Part shown: one piece after another, positions 24,801 through 35,326 of the stretch | Layout of the letters: each line of letters begins with the position of its first letter | Numbering within the stretch: position 1 is the stretch's first letter | Assembly (NCBI GenBank): GCA_021234155.1 | Contig: JAJEKV010000066.1 | Coordinates: 6,360,800 to 6,424,799 of the forward strand | Source of the DNA: Isoetes taiwanensis | Taxonomy: Eukaryota > Streptophyta > Lycopodiopsida > Isoetales > Isoetaceae | DNA: 64,000 bases | Direction of reading: 5' to 3' | Program-made: the position numbers and the translations under genes | The notes under the pieces: generated by a model | What the model was told of the DNA's origin: nothing | What the model saw: the letters and a program-made list of their open reading frames with translations, nothing else | Databases searched by the model: none

Positions 24801-26692
24801 CCACATCATCAGCATACAATAACAATTGTATTAAATGCATACCCAATCTCGTTCCTGCCAAAGAGCGATCACGCATCCATTCTTCCAATTCTTCTATGAA
24901 GAGGCCAAACAAAGTTGGAGACAATGGGCATCCCTGACGCACTCCTATGGTATTCTTGACTATTGTATCCAAATCACCTGATAATTTGATAAGCACTTTA
25001 GCGTATAGCTGTGAAACAACACTGCTCATCTCTACTGGAACTCCAATTTGTGCCATTCTTTCGCCTAGTTCTCTTCGTGGGACAGTATCAAATGCCTTGG
25101 CGAAATCTATGAATGCAACATATAATACCTTTTTTGGCTTTTTGGCTCTCTCAACGAGCACACACAATGTCAGAGCATGGTCAAGTGTATTATGCCCTCT
25201 TCTAAAACCTGCTTGACAAAAGGAACGCTTGTTATTTGCCTCTGCCCATGTGCTCAATTTGCATTCCAATAAGCTGCCTAATATTTTGGCAAAAACACTC
25301 CCAATTAGTATAGTTCTGTAATTGCTTGCATCCTTCTTGTCCCTTGATTTATGGATTGGGTGGACACGGTTCATCTTCCAGTTTTCTGGCAATCCTTGTC
25401 TGATGAACCCATTTAGCAGTCTTGTAAGAGAAGATAAAGTCCTCTGCCCTCCCCATTTGAACAATTCCACACAAAGTCCTTCTAGATCCTGTGCTTTGTT
25501 GTTTTCCATATCAGCAATAATATCTCCTACCTCTATCTCTGTAAACAAATCCGTTTGTGTGGCTGAAACCTGCATGCAACCTGCGCCTTCTTTATTGTAA
25601 ATATCATGTACCAATTTTAGCAATGCCTCTATTTTTAAAGTATGCTTTTCTGATCTTCCCTTCAGCGATGTCCAAAAGGTTTTAGGGCTCTTTTTGAGCC
25701 ACTCACTAAACTCTATTTGCTTTTGTCTGTAAAATGCGCGCTTTTTATTCCTCAGCAAATTCTTGTACCATGCAGGTTTATGAATACAATTCCGCGGCAA
25801 TTTCGTTCTTGCAACATGACATTCTCCATCCCACCAAGCATTACATGGTCTATTCTTTACAGGTTTCTTCGTGTATCCAAATACATCTCCAGCAGCTTGA
25901 TGAATGAGATGAGTGAAAGACCTTGCATCAGTATTCAGATTTCCCGTCCAGCTAACATGTTCAAGGAGTGCTTCAATTCTCTTTTTATAATTTTTACTTG
26001 CTTTATAGTCTATCTTCAATCTCGGATGAAAAATAGGATGCTGGATTTCAGATTTTTGCACTTGCTTTAGTAATAGGTGCAGGGGCTTATGGTCGGATTC
26101 TGGTAGCTTCTCTCCAATGTAAAATTCTTGAACAATGTCAAGATTCCTTGCCATGCAATAGTCAATCACACTAGCTCTAGAATGATTAATATACGTGAAC
26201 CCTTTTGATTCTGGAAAACATGTTATGCCATTGAGGATCTTCAAGTTGCATGTTGAACTCTAAAAGAAACTCTCCCATACTATTGCAAGCTTTGTCTTCA
26301 GACTGTCTTTGGAAATTCGGATCTTCTCTCTCATGTAGTTGGACATCTGTGATGTCTTCATACATATTGGACTGCTGGCAGCTTGTGCGGGCATTAAAAT
26401 CACCCAATATAAGTACTTCACCCTGCGAACTATACCTCAATGTGTCTGTACAAAGATTCTGAAACGGATCTTCCTTGTCCATGTCTCTTCTATTATAGAT
26501 TTTAGCATTGCTGGGCGCAAAATAGCATATAGCTATAAATATATCATGTCTTAAACCCTCTACTTTTAACCACATATCTTATATTATAATGTTATTGTGT
26601 AAGTGTTGGACCCAGCCCTAATTTGGGCGGCCCAGATTTGATCAAGCCAATGGAGGAGATGATGCCACGTCAGTCTGTTTAGATGTTTTTTT

Positions 26693-26758
26693 TTTGCCTA
26701 GGGTTCGCGAAGGCGGCAACTTCGTTTTTTCTTTTGCCTAGGGTTCGCGAAGGCGGCT
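26693..26758. repeat. 25-bp direct repeat in the Helitron
   Basis: TTTTGCCTAGGGTTCGCGAA followed by GGCGGC occurs twice, starting at about 26,693 and 26,734. Confidence 0.75.
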
Positions 26759-28200
26759 ATGGCACTGCGGGCTCCTCCTTCAGTACTTACACAGATGAAG
26801 ATGAAGATTTATTATGGTTATTTGCAATAGACACTGCTATCATATTAGGGTTCTTGCAAAGGGATGCTTCAGAGCTTTGATTGCAAAGGTATGCTTTGGT
26901 TACAAGGACAGACACTGATATCAATTTGCAGTTGCCGCAAACAAAGCCATTGGGAAGCATATGCGGTAATTCTGATGGTGTTGTTACCTTAGTTCGTCTG
27001 GAGAAGACAGTAGCATAATGGTTACCTTAGTTCTTTGTGGGCATAGGAGTTAATCGGTTCTGGTCTCTTGGTGAGGTTATGAAGACAAAGCCATAAGAAG
27101 ATTTTGTTCTTCTCAAGTAACATACTGCACAATAATTTTGTTCTTTCTATTTCTGCAAATTTAGCAAGACATTAGCTTTCTTGGTGGACTATTTCTGGAG
27201 CAACAACTGCATTAAGCATGATATCTCTCCTTTCCTATGTCATGCTTCAATGCACAATGTAACAAACAAACAGACGTATCAATGTACCTTCAGTTACTCT
27301 TTTTTCTAAACCCTGGCATTATGTGGACCCCAATTAATCTGTGGTCATTTCTCCGTGAAGAAGCAAAAATTGTTCTTGCAAAGGCTTTGTAAAGAGAAGA
27401 TAGACGTCACGGATGCAAGTGAGTAGTCTTATGTTCTGCTTTGTCATTTTGCCTTCTCATCCATATACTTATTCCCGCTTGGTAAATCTTTCCAGCCATG
27501 TCAAATATTGGCGTGTCCAATCATGCCTCGCATTTCTCGCTAGATATTGTCTCTGATCGGTCATGGAATCACCACTAGCCGATTTATGTAGATTCGTCTT
27601 TTAATTCAGGGGAATCTTCTTGGATCAGAAGTCGATCATGAACAAGCATCGCTTGATAAGGGAAGCTTGCTTGCATCTTCAACTTAAGCCACATGGATAA
27701 ATGGTACTTTGTTCCTGCGACCAAAATAAAGCTTCCAATATTAGTTTAACCAATTTACATTTGTGTCGCCAGTACAAAAGTTTGCTTTCTTAAAAAAATA
27801 AAGTTGCAAAATTCTATGTTTTATCTGTGTGCATTCCTTTCACCAGTGTCTTGAAGACAACTTTTAAGACCTGCGAAGCATAGTTGCGCACCTAAGCACT
27901 AAAAGTCACGGTTCTTTGGTTCTTTGAGAAGATGGAATAGCTCCTTTTGCAAGCCACAAACACCATATCAAGGTTTGATCCACTAAGTCCTGGAAAATGG
28001 CAACATATGCATTATTAAATTTTGATGGAATACATAATGCCCGGTTTGGAAGATTAGTTTTTATTGCTTTGAATTGTCATATTCAAAATAAAGCCACAAA
28101 GCTTAAATGAAAAGTTGTTCTTTTGGGCTCTATATCAAGTATAAAAATGGTTGTGTTTGTTTTATCTACCTTCAAATTTAGAATTTTGTTCAACAAATTT

Positions 28201-28690
28201 TGCACGCTTGTGGCACCCAAGAACTTTTAGACCTACTTCAACATCTGCGGCATATATATATTACAATGAAGGCATGCCCTATTAGCGCTTCGATTGAATG
28301 TGATTTGAGTTTTAAATTCTTATTTGGTTCCACTTGAATCCCAATCTTCTTGGTCTACTTCCAACATTTGCAACATATATAATAATAGCAAAAGGCACGA
28401 CTTTTGCAACGTTGTGGCACCCAAGAACTTTTAGACCTACTTCAACATCTCAAAGATATATATTACACGTAAGGCATGCCCTATTAGCAGCTTCTGATTG
28501 AATGTGATTTGAGTTTTAAATTCTTATTTGGTTACACTTGAATACCAATCTTCTTGGTCTACTTCCAAACAACATTTGCAACATATATAATAATAGCAAA
28601 AGGCATGCCCTATTAGCAGCTTCTAATTCAATGTGATTTGATTCTTAAATTCTTATTTGGTTTCATTTGAATTCCAATCTTCTTGGCACT
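28201..28690. repeat. ~205-bp tandem repeat, about 2.4 copies, in the Helitron
   Basis: Two complete copies and one partial contain GTGGCACCCAAGAACTTTTA, GGCATGCCCTATTAGC, AATGTGATTTGAGTTTTAAA and CCAATCTTCTTGG. Copies start near 28,201 and 28,405, the partial near 28,603. They differ by small indels. Confidence 0.75.
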
Positions 28691-28799
28691 CTAGAAAGCG
28701 GAAAAAAAAAAAAACAACCTACTCTCAATTTCACGTAGGAACATGGATATGCACATAATGATCATCTTAAAGAGATCTTAAATACATAGTTATGAATAA

Positions 28800-29090
28800 A
28801 CCAGATATGTCTATAAAGACTTCCTGGCATGTCTATAAAGACTTCCTGGCATATCGATAAACATATGAAGCATAAACATAAACAATTGTAAGCAATGCAC
28901 ATTTGATATAGTCTCACATTCGCCGACTTAAGTCATGGGATTATGGGCATGGGGTTATGGGATGATGACCTTTTAGAAATATGGGGATAATATCTAGAGT
29001 GTCACGATGTAGTCTCACATTTGGGATGATGACCTTTTAGAAGTATATGATAATATCTACAGTGTCTTGACGTAGTCTCACATTTAGCAA
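28800..29090. repeat. Short tandem duplications near the Helitron 3' end
   Basis: GTCTATAAAGACTTCCTGGC is repeated twice at 28,810-28,855. A ~66-bp unit with GTAGTCTCACATTT, GGGATGATGACCTTTTAGAA and GATAATATCTA is repeated about twice at 28,955-29,085. Confidence 0.65.
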
Positions 29091-29905
29091 CTTTTAATTC
29101 AACGACAGTACACATGACATTTGTCAAGTTCCAAATGTTAGCCCAGCAACGCTGGGCACTATTACTAGTACTGTTTGTTGATATCTGATTTCAGGACTTG
29201 AAGCTTCTGTGTACAATATTCTCTACTGTAAATCACTATTCCTCCAAAACCACGTCCTGCCCCTGTCTTCTTCTCATTCCATATGTGATCTACTACCATA
29301 AAACCAGGGATGTCCGGTAATGGGCGGGTTTGATGTTCCCATGTCTCAATAAAAAACAACAGATCCTGTTGCTTCCAGATTTCATAAGAGGCTGCTACCT
29401 TAGCCTGGCTCAGTCCACGAGAATTCCACATACTGATCCTCAAGGCCCCAAGTCCCTAACTGCGCTTTCTGTTTGTAACAATTGCCTTGCCGCTGTGATC
29501 CAAATAAGCCACATATCCTGCCTCCCGTGCTTCTTTAATTCTTGCCCATTCTTTCTTTCTAACTTCTAATTAGGTGTAGAAAATATACTTACATGGGATC
29601 ATATACATGACAGGCCATTGTTGTCCACCCATTTATTCGCTTAACATGATCAAAATGCAACCATGATGTTGCCAGATCTCCTGACGGACGCATTCGGTTC
29701 ACCAAATCCACGCCGAACCAGCCCCAATAGTTGACATCTTAAAGAAATATCACCTCATGTTGAGCATCATGCAACTGGTCCGGAAACTTTGAACCATGGA
29801 AGAACTCGTAACAAAATCTCCTTTTTAAATACAGCATGCTACTTAGCTCATCTTGGCTGCTCCTTGCAATATGCGCAACTTACTGAGCCATGCTCATCAC
29901 TTATA

Positions 29906-30235
29906 GGCCCAACATCTGGTCTGATATTCATAGAGCCCCTCCATTGAACGGAATTATGCTCCCCTTTATTAAGAAAGTAATCACAACAAGTGATTATTTA
30001 AGAAGTGCGTTAAAGTGTAATTTACAAAAAGTAAAAAATAAAGTATGTGGAAAAGAAGTGGTAGTTGCTGTAATTAGACATTGCTGGAGACAGAATAAGA
30101 GAATCCATTTTAAATTTCTTAGTGGATTTCCAAAACAATACAAAGGGCATTAATGCGAACATTAGAGAACAAAAAATTCAGTTCCTCGTACAAATCTATA
30201 CCGACATTTTAAAATTGAAACCTGTCGGTATAAAT
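29906..30235. other. Junction between the MULE gene and the methyltransferase region
   Basis: No gene is recognised; it may hold more upstream MULE sequence. A 9-bp inverted repeat ATACCGACA/TGTCGGTAT (about 30,198-30,232) lies just beyond the methyltransferase stop and belongs to the same TATAAATTTATA motif family as the intron repeats. Confidence 0.45.
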
Positions 30236-31452
30236 TTATATGACGGGAGGTTCCTCCCAGTCTACATGGCTCGCATCTCCCTTTTGCTCTGTTTCTTGTG
30301 ATGCCACGAAGCCTGAGACACCTGCTTCTGATTCTAATGGTACTGGAACTGACTGCTTGGGGGGCTCTACCTCCACTGGTTCGAGGTCTACAAACTCCAC
30401 CTCCTCGTCTTTTCTTCCTGTAATAGGAGGCTGGATTTTAGTGTAGGTGCCTTTGACATCCCCAGCACCATTTATTGATCCTAATTCCTCATTTTCATCT
30501 GGAAAGGACTCACAGGAGCTTATGCGAGTCCTAATGAAGTTGATTTTGTCTGGGTCAATGTCAACTGACACCACGTTACGCCCCTGCTTAAGAGCGCATA
30601 TAGCTGTGGTGCCAGTTCCTGAAAAAGCATCCAAAACCCAGTCCCCAGGGTGTGAAAACCATTGTATCAGATTGTTAATTAGCCTTTGGGGTTTCTGGTA
30701 GTGAGACACCACAGCGCCTTGCCTCTGCGGGTCTCTCAGCTTCTGTAAGACGGCGGGGAATTGGAATGCATTGCACGGTGGGGTCTTCTCACCTTAAGTG
30801 CACCATGATCTTCTTGGTGTCAGCGCTGTAGTAGCCTATGTGAAAATGTTCGAAGCAGCTGACTAACCGTGGACCACCACCATGACCTTTAACGTTTGTC
30901 TTCAGCCTAGAGCAGAAAGAAACTTAAGTCGAAAGTCTTGAGGAAATGGTATAAATGTATACGGCCGAGGGACTGCTGTATAAATTTATACCGCAGGTCT
31001 CCTGCTGTATAAATTTATACCGCGGGGTTCCTGCTGTATAAATTTATACAGCAAGGACTGCAGTATAAATTTGTGCAGCATAATCTTTTTAAAATACAAA
31101 AAGCAAGCAACTTCGAGGCTTACCAGATGCAATATTCAAAGCCGGCGTTGCAGACCAATGAAACGGGTTTTAACACAGACATCGTTTGAAGGTCGGAGTG
31201 AAAGATTATGACTCTCCAATTTGCCGACAACGTGACGTCCTTTAGACCATCCAAACATGCTTTTACTTGCACATGAGTAAAGGCTTCATCATCAAAAACC
31301 ATTGGAGGTTTGGTGGAGTCTATTAACGCCCTTGTAAGCCCTTCCCAAATTTGGATTTTAGTTGGTACCCGAACCTGCAGGTATGGGCAAAAAGCCCCCA
31401 CAAACCTTAACTCAACCTCAGCCCTGGAGCAACCGAACCTGTTAAACGTCAT
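30236..31452 (-). pseudogene. Bacterial-type beta-class DNA N4/N6 methyltransferase, transposon-borne, frameshifted
   Basis: Exon 1 (31,452-31,124) encodes DDEAFTHVQVKACLDGLKDV and NWRVIIFHSD. A 217-bp intron (30,907-31,123; GTAAGC donor, CTCTAG acceptor) restores the frame at a split Trp codon into LKTNVKGHGGG and HIGYYSADTKK. A one-base frameshift near 30,793 leads to GEKTPPCNAFQ, HYQKPQRLINNLIQ and the SAM-binding motif VLDAFSGTGTTAICALKQGR followed by VDIDP, then an acidic tail. QKP before motif I and motif I in the C-terminal half define the beta-class N6_N4_Mtase fold (PF01555-like), which methylates adenine N6 or cytosine N4. The catalytic D/N/S-PP-Y/F box expected upstream of DDEAF is not visible as such (KPPMVFDDEAF is the closest), so activity is doubtful even apart from the frameshift. 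The start at 31,452 is uncertain. Confidence 0.8.
30948..31079. repeat. Array of ~29-bp repeats built on a 20-nt palindrome, inside the methyltransferase intron
   Basis: Five copies are centred on TATAAATTTATA. The best, GCTGTATAAATTTATACAGC (31,033-31,052), is perfectly palindromic. Others begin at 30,975, 31,004 and 31,060, with a diverged one near 30,948. Spacing is 27-29 bp. The array lies entirely within the 217-bp intron. Confidence 0.85.
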
Positions 31453-31991
31453 TATTTACTTGTTGTTTTACTCATTACGCCTAAATCCCTCCTCCCCCAA
31501 CCTTCGCACCGAACTGAAGCTACAGGGAGTACTTCGAGCGGGACACCTCAAGAATGCCTCAATTGGGCACCAAAGCTTTGGAGGGCATTTCAAATTTAGT
31601 ATTGATGTCAATCCTCGCCCAAATTCGAAGGAATTCTCTAGTTTTCCTTCGTATTTTGGCGAAGAATTGCATCAATTTGGTCGCCGGACTGTGGAGCTCG
31701 GAAAGCGATCACGCGACTCTGAATTCGATCTATGGCAGAGGTAACTGTTCTATTAATTTCGAGCAATGACAATGAGTAATTCTTTTTTGAATACAGAAAC
31801 TGAAAGGCCAATTGAAGGTGGAAGTGCCCCAGAACTGCTTGCCCTACAAAAATCAATATAATCGGATTGCAATAATATTTCAAGTCATTCTGATGTGCAT
31901 TTGAGAACAATGTACAATCAATTGTGTGGAGTGCATTGCAATATGATAGCACACTGTAATTACCTCCAACAGTGTAACTATTTCTTAACCA
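31453..31991. promoter_or_regulatory. Divergent promoter region and possible first exon of the transposase-like gene
   Basis: The methyltransferase reads leftward from 31,452 and the transposase-like gene rightward, so control elements should lie here. An open stretch at 31,554-31,740 ends in GGCAGAG|GTAACT, a plausible donor, and could be a first exon, but I cannot confirm the join. Confidence 0.35.
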
Positions 31992-34120
31992 ACAGGTCTA
32001 AGAATACAGATGAACTGCAAGCTTCCAATCAAAGGTTGCTTATGGAGGTGGAGTCACTCAAACAAGGATTGAAGAGATGCTCTGAGAACAATGACAAACT
32101 GGAGAGGAAGTTAAAAAGATTGAAGATGACACCACTGGGCATGAGGGAGAGGAAAAAAGAACTGAAGGCCCTAAATGTACTTGCCCCTAGTGGTGGGGGC
32201 TCTAGAAGAAGAATCCACGCTATTAAAAATCTGGTGGATCCTACTATGGCTGAAAAGAAGAAGAGAAAACCTTGTAATATGGCTAGTTTGTTGAAAAAGC
32301 TTGTAACTAAAGAGGATGTTATAGATATGTTGAAGCTTCCTGGAGCTAACCATTTAAGAAAAGCTGTTGTCGAACAGGTGCTTACTGAATTGGGAAAGAG
32401 TCAAAGTGCTGATAGCATGCAAGAATTATGTGACAATGTGGGGTATCAGTCGACAAGATTACATTGCTCTCTTTAGATGTTTGCAGGATGGTATCAAACA
32501 ACAGGGTATTACGAAGACCATACTGCCAAGACTCAGTTATGTTAGAGCAAGCAGAACAAAGAGGAATGCAGAAGTACACGAACATTTGGGAGAGATGTAC
32601 CAGATCACCACATCCGTGCACTTGGGATCACTAATCACTGGGAAAAGTAAGAAGAAGGGTGGCTCCGGAAATGATCTATTTGTTCTTAATGAGAAGAATA
32701 ATTGTTGGATGGATCTCTCTAAAATGCTTCTTCTGTTAGTTCGCTTCTATGATATGAAAGTGGAAGAATGTGCAGGGAAACTCCAAATTGCTATAAAGTT
32801 GGATGAGATGGAACTGATCAAAGGTGAAAAGTATGAGAGGGTTTCTTTGACATTAATGAACAGGCGTTGTCAAATTCGATAATGAGGAAGGGAAGTTCTC
32901 TGCTCAATCGAGAGGACCATATTTGGTGGATAGGGATATTTCAAGCACCGGAAGAAAATCATGGTGTTCTTGATTGGGTCTTTTCGGCCAGACACCTATT
33001 CCTACTATTATTGCTTGCCGAGGAGTCCGAGAGAAGCTTCGGTTCCCGCTACGAGAGATTCACGAGGTTGAATGGCATTTGGTCTGCTGATCTAAAGACC
33101 ATCAAGTGCATGTATAACATGAAACATGGTTACGGTAAGACTACCCACGCATGTCCCTTACCGTTTGTATGCTAGGGTAGATGATAAGGGAAGGGAATGA
33201 ATACTCGAATGTGACCGGATGTTGAACCAACGCCGTGAAGAAGGAGGATCGAAACTTTGATTCCCATCCTTGCAATTCTGTGAAGAGAGTACATATCCAA
33301 GACTCTCCATGCCTTTCTATGAATAGTGGATAAGATGGTGTACATGAGCATTCTTTTTGCTTGGAATAAGTCTCCACAATCAGCCAGAGAAAAGTGTATG
33401 AAAGATGTTGAGAACGTACTTTCTGATCTTGGTCTTCATGGTGGTGACTATAAAATCTTGCAAGATCCTAAGAAGGGAGGCAGGGTTCCTTGTAAACCAT
33501 CCATGGGTGGGGTGAAAGCGAAAAGATTTCTGCCTTGTACTAAATTACGTAAGAATGGATCATTGCCAACTGGAAAGTGGGAGGGGTATAAGGACTTGCT
33601 GGTAGCAGAAGATGACCGTACTTCACGTGGGAGGGCAAAACTAAAGAAAATTAAAGCGTGGCAGAATCTGAGCAGTCTGGTAACTTTGATGGCAGAGAAG
33701 AAAATGGTGGGTGGAAAGTTAGATGAATTCAAAGTAGCAGTAATTGAATTCACGAAGTCGTTTATACAAGCATGGGGAGAATGCAATGTCACACATTACA
33801 TTCATATACTTCACGCCCATGGCTTGTGGTTTACCAAAGAGTACGGGAGCTTGGGAATATGGAATACGCAGGGAATGGAGAAGTCACATAAGTAAGCCAA
33901 GAATGCTTTTTTCAGGTTCACACAACATCGAGGTTCGTGTGGTAACTCATTGCAACAGATGTGCCAATAGTTCTATAGGAGGATTATCTGCAAGCTAGAG
34001 AAAAAAGATAAAGCTAAACAAGACACGACGTTGGCTAGAATATTGAGGAGAAAAGTTGAGCAGGAAAAAAAGAAGCAGATATGGTGTAGCTCTAGTGCAA
34101 CAGACAAGTTAAGGCACTGA
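31992..34120 (+). pseudogene. Transposase-like protein (coiled coil, YIH...YGSLG...QGMEKSH family), frameshifted
   Basis: The N-terminal part (31,992-32,440) is a charged coiled coil with MTPLGMRERKKELKAL. An extra G in GGGG near 32,440 shifts frame into GISRQDYIALFRCLQDGIK, followed by KLQIAIKLDEMELIKGEKYE and SLTLMNR. Another shift near 32,870 leads to HIWWIGIFQAPEENHGVLDW and ADLKTIKCMYNMKHGYGK. After a region with a probable intron comes a long frame (33,326-33,895) ending THYIHILHAHGLWF, YGSLGIWNTQGMEKSHK, continued by NAFFRFTQHRGSCGN. I know the H-Y-I-H / Y-G-S-L / Q-G-M-E-K-S-H signature from repetitive, transposase-like proteins of plants and invertebrates, but not its catalytic chemistry. 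It is divergent with the methyltransferase gene; the pair probably belongs to one mobile element. Confidence 0.65.
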
Positions 34121-34247
34121 CGATCCACAAGGATCAGACAGGGTAGAAGATATACTTCTGGGGTTTCAATTGTATGAACAATTTCATATTTATAGTATAA
34201 CTATTGACCATGATGTGCAACTATAATGTTTCAAATATGTTAGGTTG

Positions 34248-34511
34248 GCAGCGTGGGCATGGTGCGAATTTAGTTGGTATTCAATTGATGAATGACAAGT
34301 ATTCGCACTGTGGCCACGGTGCGAATGAAGTTGGGAATTAGTTATGGAATAACCAATATTCGCACCGTGGTCACCGGTGGGCACGGTGCGAAAATGACTA
34401 TTCCACATTCTGTGGGAAGGTCTATTTCGCATCGTCGCCACGGTGCAAAAATATCAGTTCCAACGTTTTTGGAGGGCACAATTTCGCACCGTGACTACAC
34501 ACACTGCGAAC
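34248..34511. repeat. Cluster of five copies of the CGCACCGTGG/CCACGGTGCG palindrome
   Basis: Copies lie at 34,301-34,326, 34,358-34,394 (with a split centre), 34,424-34,450 and 34,481-34,511, plus a weak one at 34,248-34,270, each bounded by A/T. The ideal form CGCACCGTGGCCACGGTGCG is a perfect 20-nt palindrome. Copies are ~58-65 bp apart. Non-coding. Confidence 0.85.
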
Positions 34512-34706
34512 AGAATGCTTATCTGAATTTAGAATCTACATGTAAGGAAAATGGCCAAGAGCTTTCCAAATTGAAAATGTGCGGTAAATAGATGGATCAC
34601 ATGTATCACTTATAGTTACATACTTATAACTAGCGAATGTCTGAAATATTCTAGTAATAGAATTTAGAACTCATATAAGAGGCATAGCATACATGAATGC
34701 AGAAGT

Positions 34707-34991
34707 TCATTCGCAATCGGGATCATCATGAGCAGGTAGTTGAGTGATGCGATTAATCTCATAGACGCGACGCTCTGGAACCCGATGAAGGTGGATAACA
34801 ACACGATAAAACCTGTTAGAAGAACGATTTCGACCCTCTGCTACTCCTTCCAGCCAGGGATCAAGGGGGATACCCACTTGAGAACATCTATAAAGATCAT
34901 TATATTTCATAGTGCAAGTAATGGAGTCTATATCTTCGGGACGAGGAGGCAAGACAGACCCCCTGTAATAAGAATAACCAGGCCGAGACAT
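34707..34991 (-). CDS. Small conserved protein of unknown function, LDPWL family, copy 1
   Basis: This is an open frame of 94 codons from an ATG at 34,991 (MSRPGYSYYRG...) to a stop at 34,707. It aligns with the plus-strand frame at 38,493: shared pattern RPE-x-I, then C-x-M/L-x-Y-N-D-L-x-x-C, G-[IV]-x-LDPWL, F-[YR]-V-x-[IV]-H, and E-x-YE-[IL]-N-x-I. No transmembrane segment or signal peptide is evident. I do not know this family. Conservation of a whole short protein between two places supports it being real. The stop-free frame runs further upstream (to 35,108), so an upstream exon or start is possible. Confidence 0.6.
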   Translation of the reverse strand: MSRPGYSYYRGSVLPPRPEDIDSITCTMKYNDLYRCSQVGIPLDPWLEGVAEGRNRSSNRFYRVVIHLHRVPERRVYEINRITQLPAHDDPDCE

Positions 34992-35164
34992 AGCAAATGG
35001 ATGCCTTCTGCATTGAATGGAGCTGTACTTATGTCGAACAAAATTATTGACATGCACTGTAGCAACATTATTAGTTATATATACGAGCATAATGTACAAA
35101 ATACACATGTAAATATAATGTACGTATATAGCATATATACCTGGTTTCTCTTTAAATAGACATA

Positions 35165-35326
35165 TATGCCTTCATTGTCTTTGTCTGCTTCTTGTTTGCA
35201 TGCTCTTTGCCTCCCTGTCTGCCTCTTGTTGCTCCTTGCCTCCCTGTCTGCTCCTTTCTTGCATGCTCCTTGCCTCCCTGTCTGCTCCACTAGTTGTTCC
35301 TTGTCTGCTCCACTAATTTTTTGCAA
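35165..35326 (+). repeat. C/T-rich imperfect tandem repeat, leader of the following gene
   Basis: Units such as TGCCTCCCTGTCTGCTCCTT and CATGCTCCT repeat imperfectly and end just before TTTTTTGCAAATG, the start of the next frame. The same arrangement precedes the paralogue at 36,615. Confidence 0.7.

Larger units (their letters stand above)
26577..29168 (+). mobile_element. Non-autonomous Helitron (2,592 bp) inserted in the LINE
   Basis: It starts A|TCTTATATTATAATG at 26,577. It ends with hairpin GCCCAGC-AAC-GCTGGGC (29,141-29,157), then ACTATTA and CTAG at 29,165-29,168, followed by T. Removing exactly 26,577-29,168 rejoins the LINE endonuclease frame across the site (codons for KQY then MWLK), with insertion between A and T and no duplication, exactly as Helitrons integrate. 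There is no Rep/helicase gene; the interior holds tandem repeats and short duplicated blocks. Confidence 0.92.
23689..29443 (-). pseudogene. LINE ORF2: endonuclease, reverse transcriptase, zf-RVT
   Basis: The order is: endonuclease N-terminus (29,443-29,169), endonuclease middle (26,576-26,186) with LILGDFNAR, then from 26,244 the endonuclease end (SVIDYCMARN, ESDHKPL). Next is reverse transcriptase with FIDFAKAFDTVPRREL, GVRQGCPLSPTLFGLFIE and the catalytic LLLYADDVVLVA, then a zf-RVT-like end with C-x-x-C and EDEHHVFTGCPAYKEIR. Damage: the Helitron insertion, a one-base frameshift near 26,245, and an in-frame TGA at 24,136-24,138 after which the same frame continues to 23,689. All catalytic motifs remain readable, so the copy is fairly young but dead. 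The protein would nick the target and copy LINE RNA. Confidence 0.85.
23640..29590 (-). mobile_element. LINE (non-LTR retrotransposon) inside the MULE intron, interrupted by a Helitron
   Basis: A near full-length LINE ORF2 lies on the minus strand between the two MULE exons. Its sequence is split by the Helitron at 26,577-29,168. Outer ends are approximate: the 5' end lies upstream of the first endonuclease codons (29,443) and the 3' end after the zf-RVT stop at 23,689. I did not find a convincing target-site duplication. A small tandem duplication (CAATAAATATATTTTATAAT, about 23,570-23,613) lies beyond the 3' end. Confidence 0.75.
21803..29905 (-). pseudogene. Mutator-like (MULE) transposase with SWIM zinc finger, split by a 6-kb intron holding other transposons
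   Basis: The upstream exon (about 29,905-29,593) encodes DVNYWGWFGVDLVNRMRP and HVKRINGWTTMACHVYDP, the start of a MULE DDE domain, with a TAA just before DVNYW. It ends in a GTAAGT donor at 29,592. A matching acceptor (TTACTAG, exon from 23,533) restores frame into IRGLQIIVVCEMKTEDVESQ. The next part has HGFMADEAQANWNVVREV and a VFHFEQCLQRQTKKHL segment typical of this family. Near 23,090 the frame shifts by one base in front of the Trp-rich WGNFMKAKK segment. The long last frame (to 21,803) contains a SWIM finger of C-x-C-x(n)-C-x-H form (ACTCPEFRSKALKN, CKHMF). With one nonsense codon and one frameshift it is inactive. Nothing suggests domestication. Confidence 0.8.

Noticed and set aside
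30948-31079. Regular ~29-bp palindromic repeats that look CRISPR-like
   Set aside because: Spacers are 7-9 bp and not unique, the array lies in a plant intron, and no cas genes exist; it is a tandem repeat.
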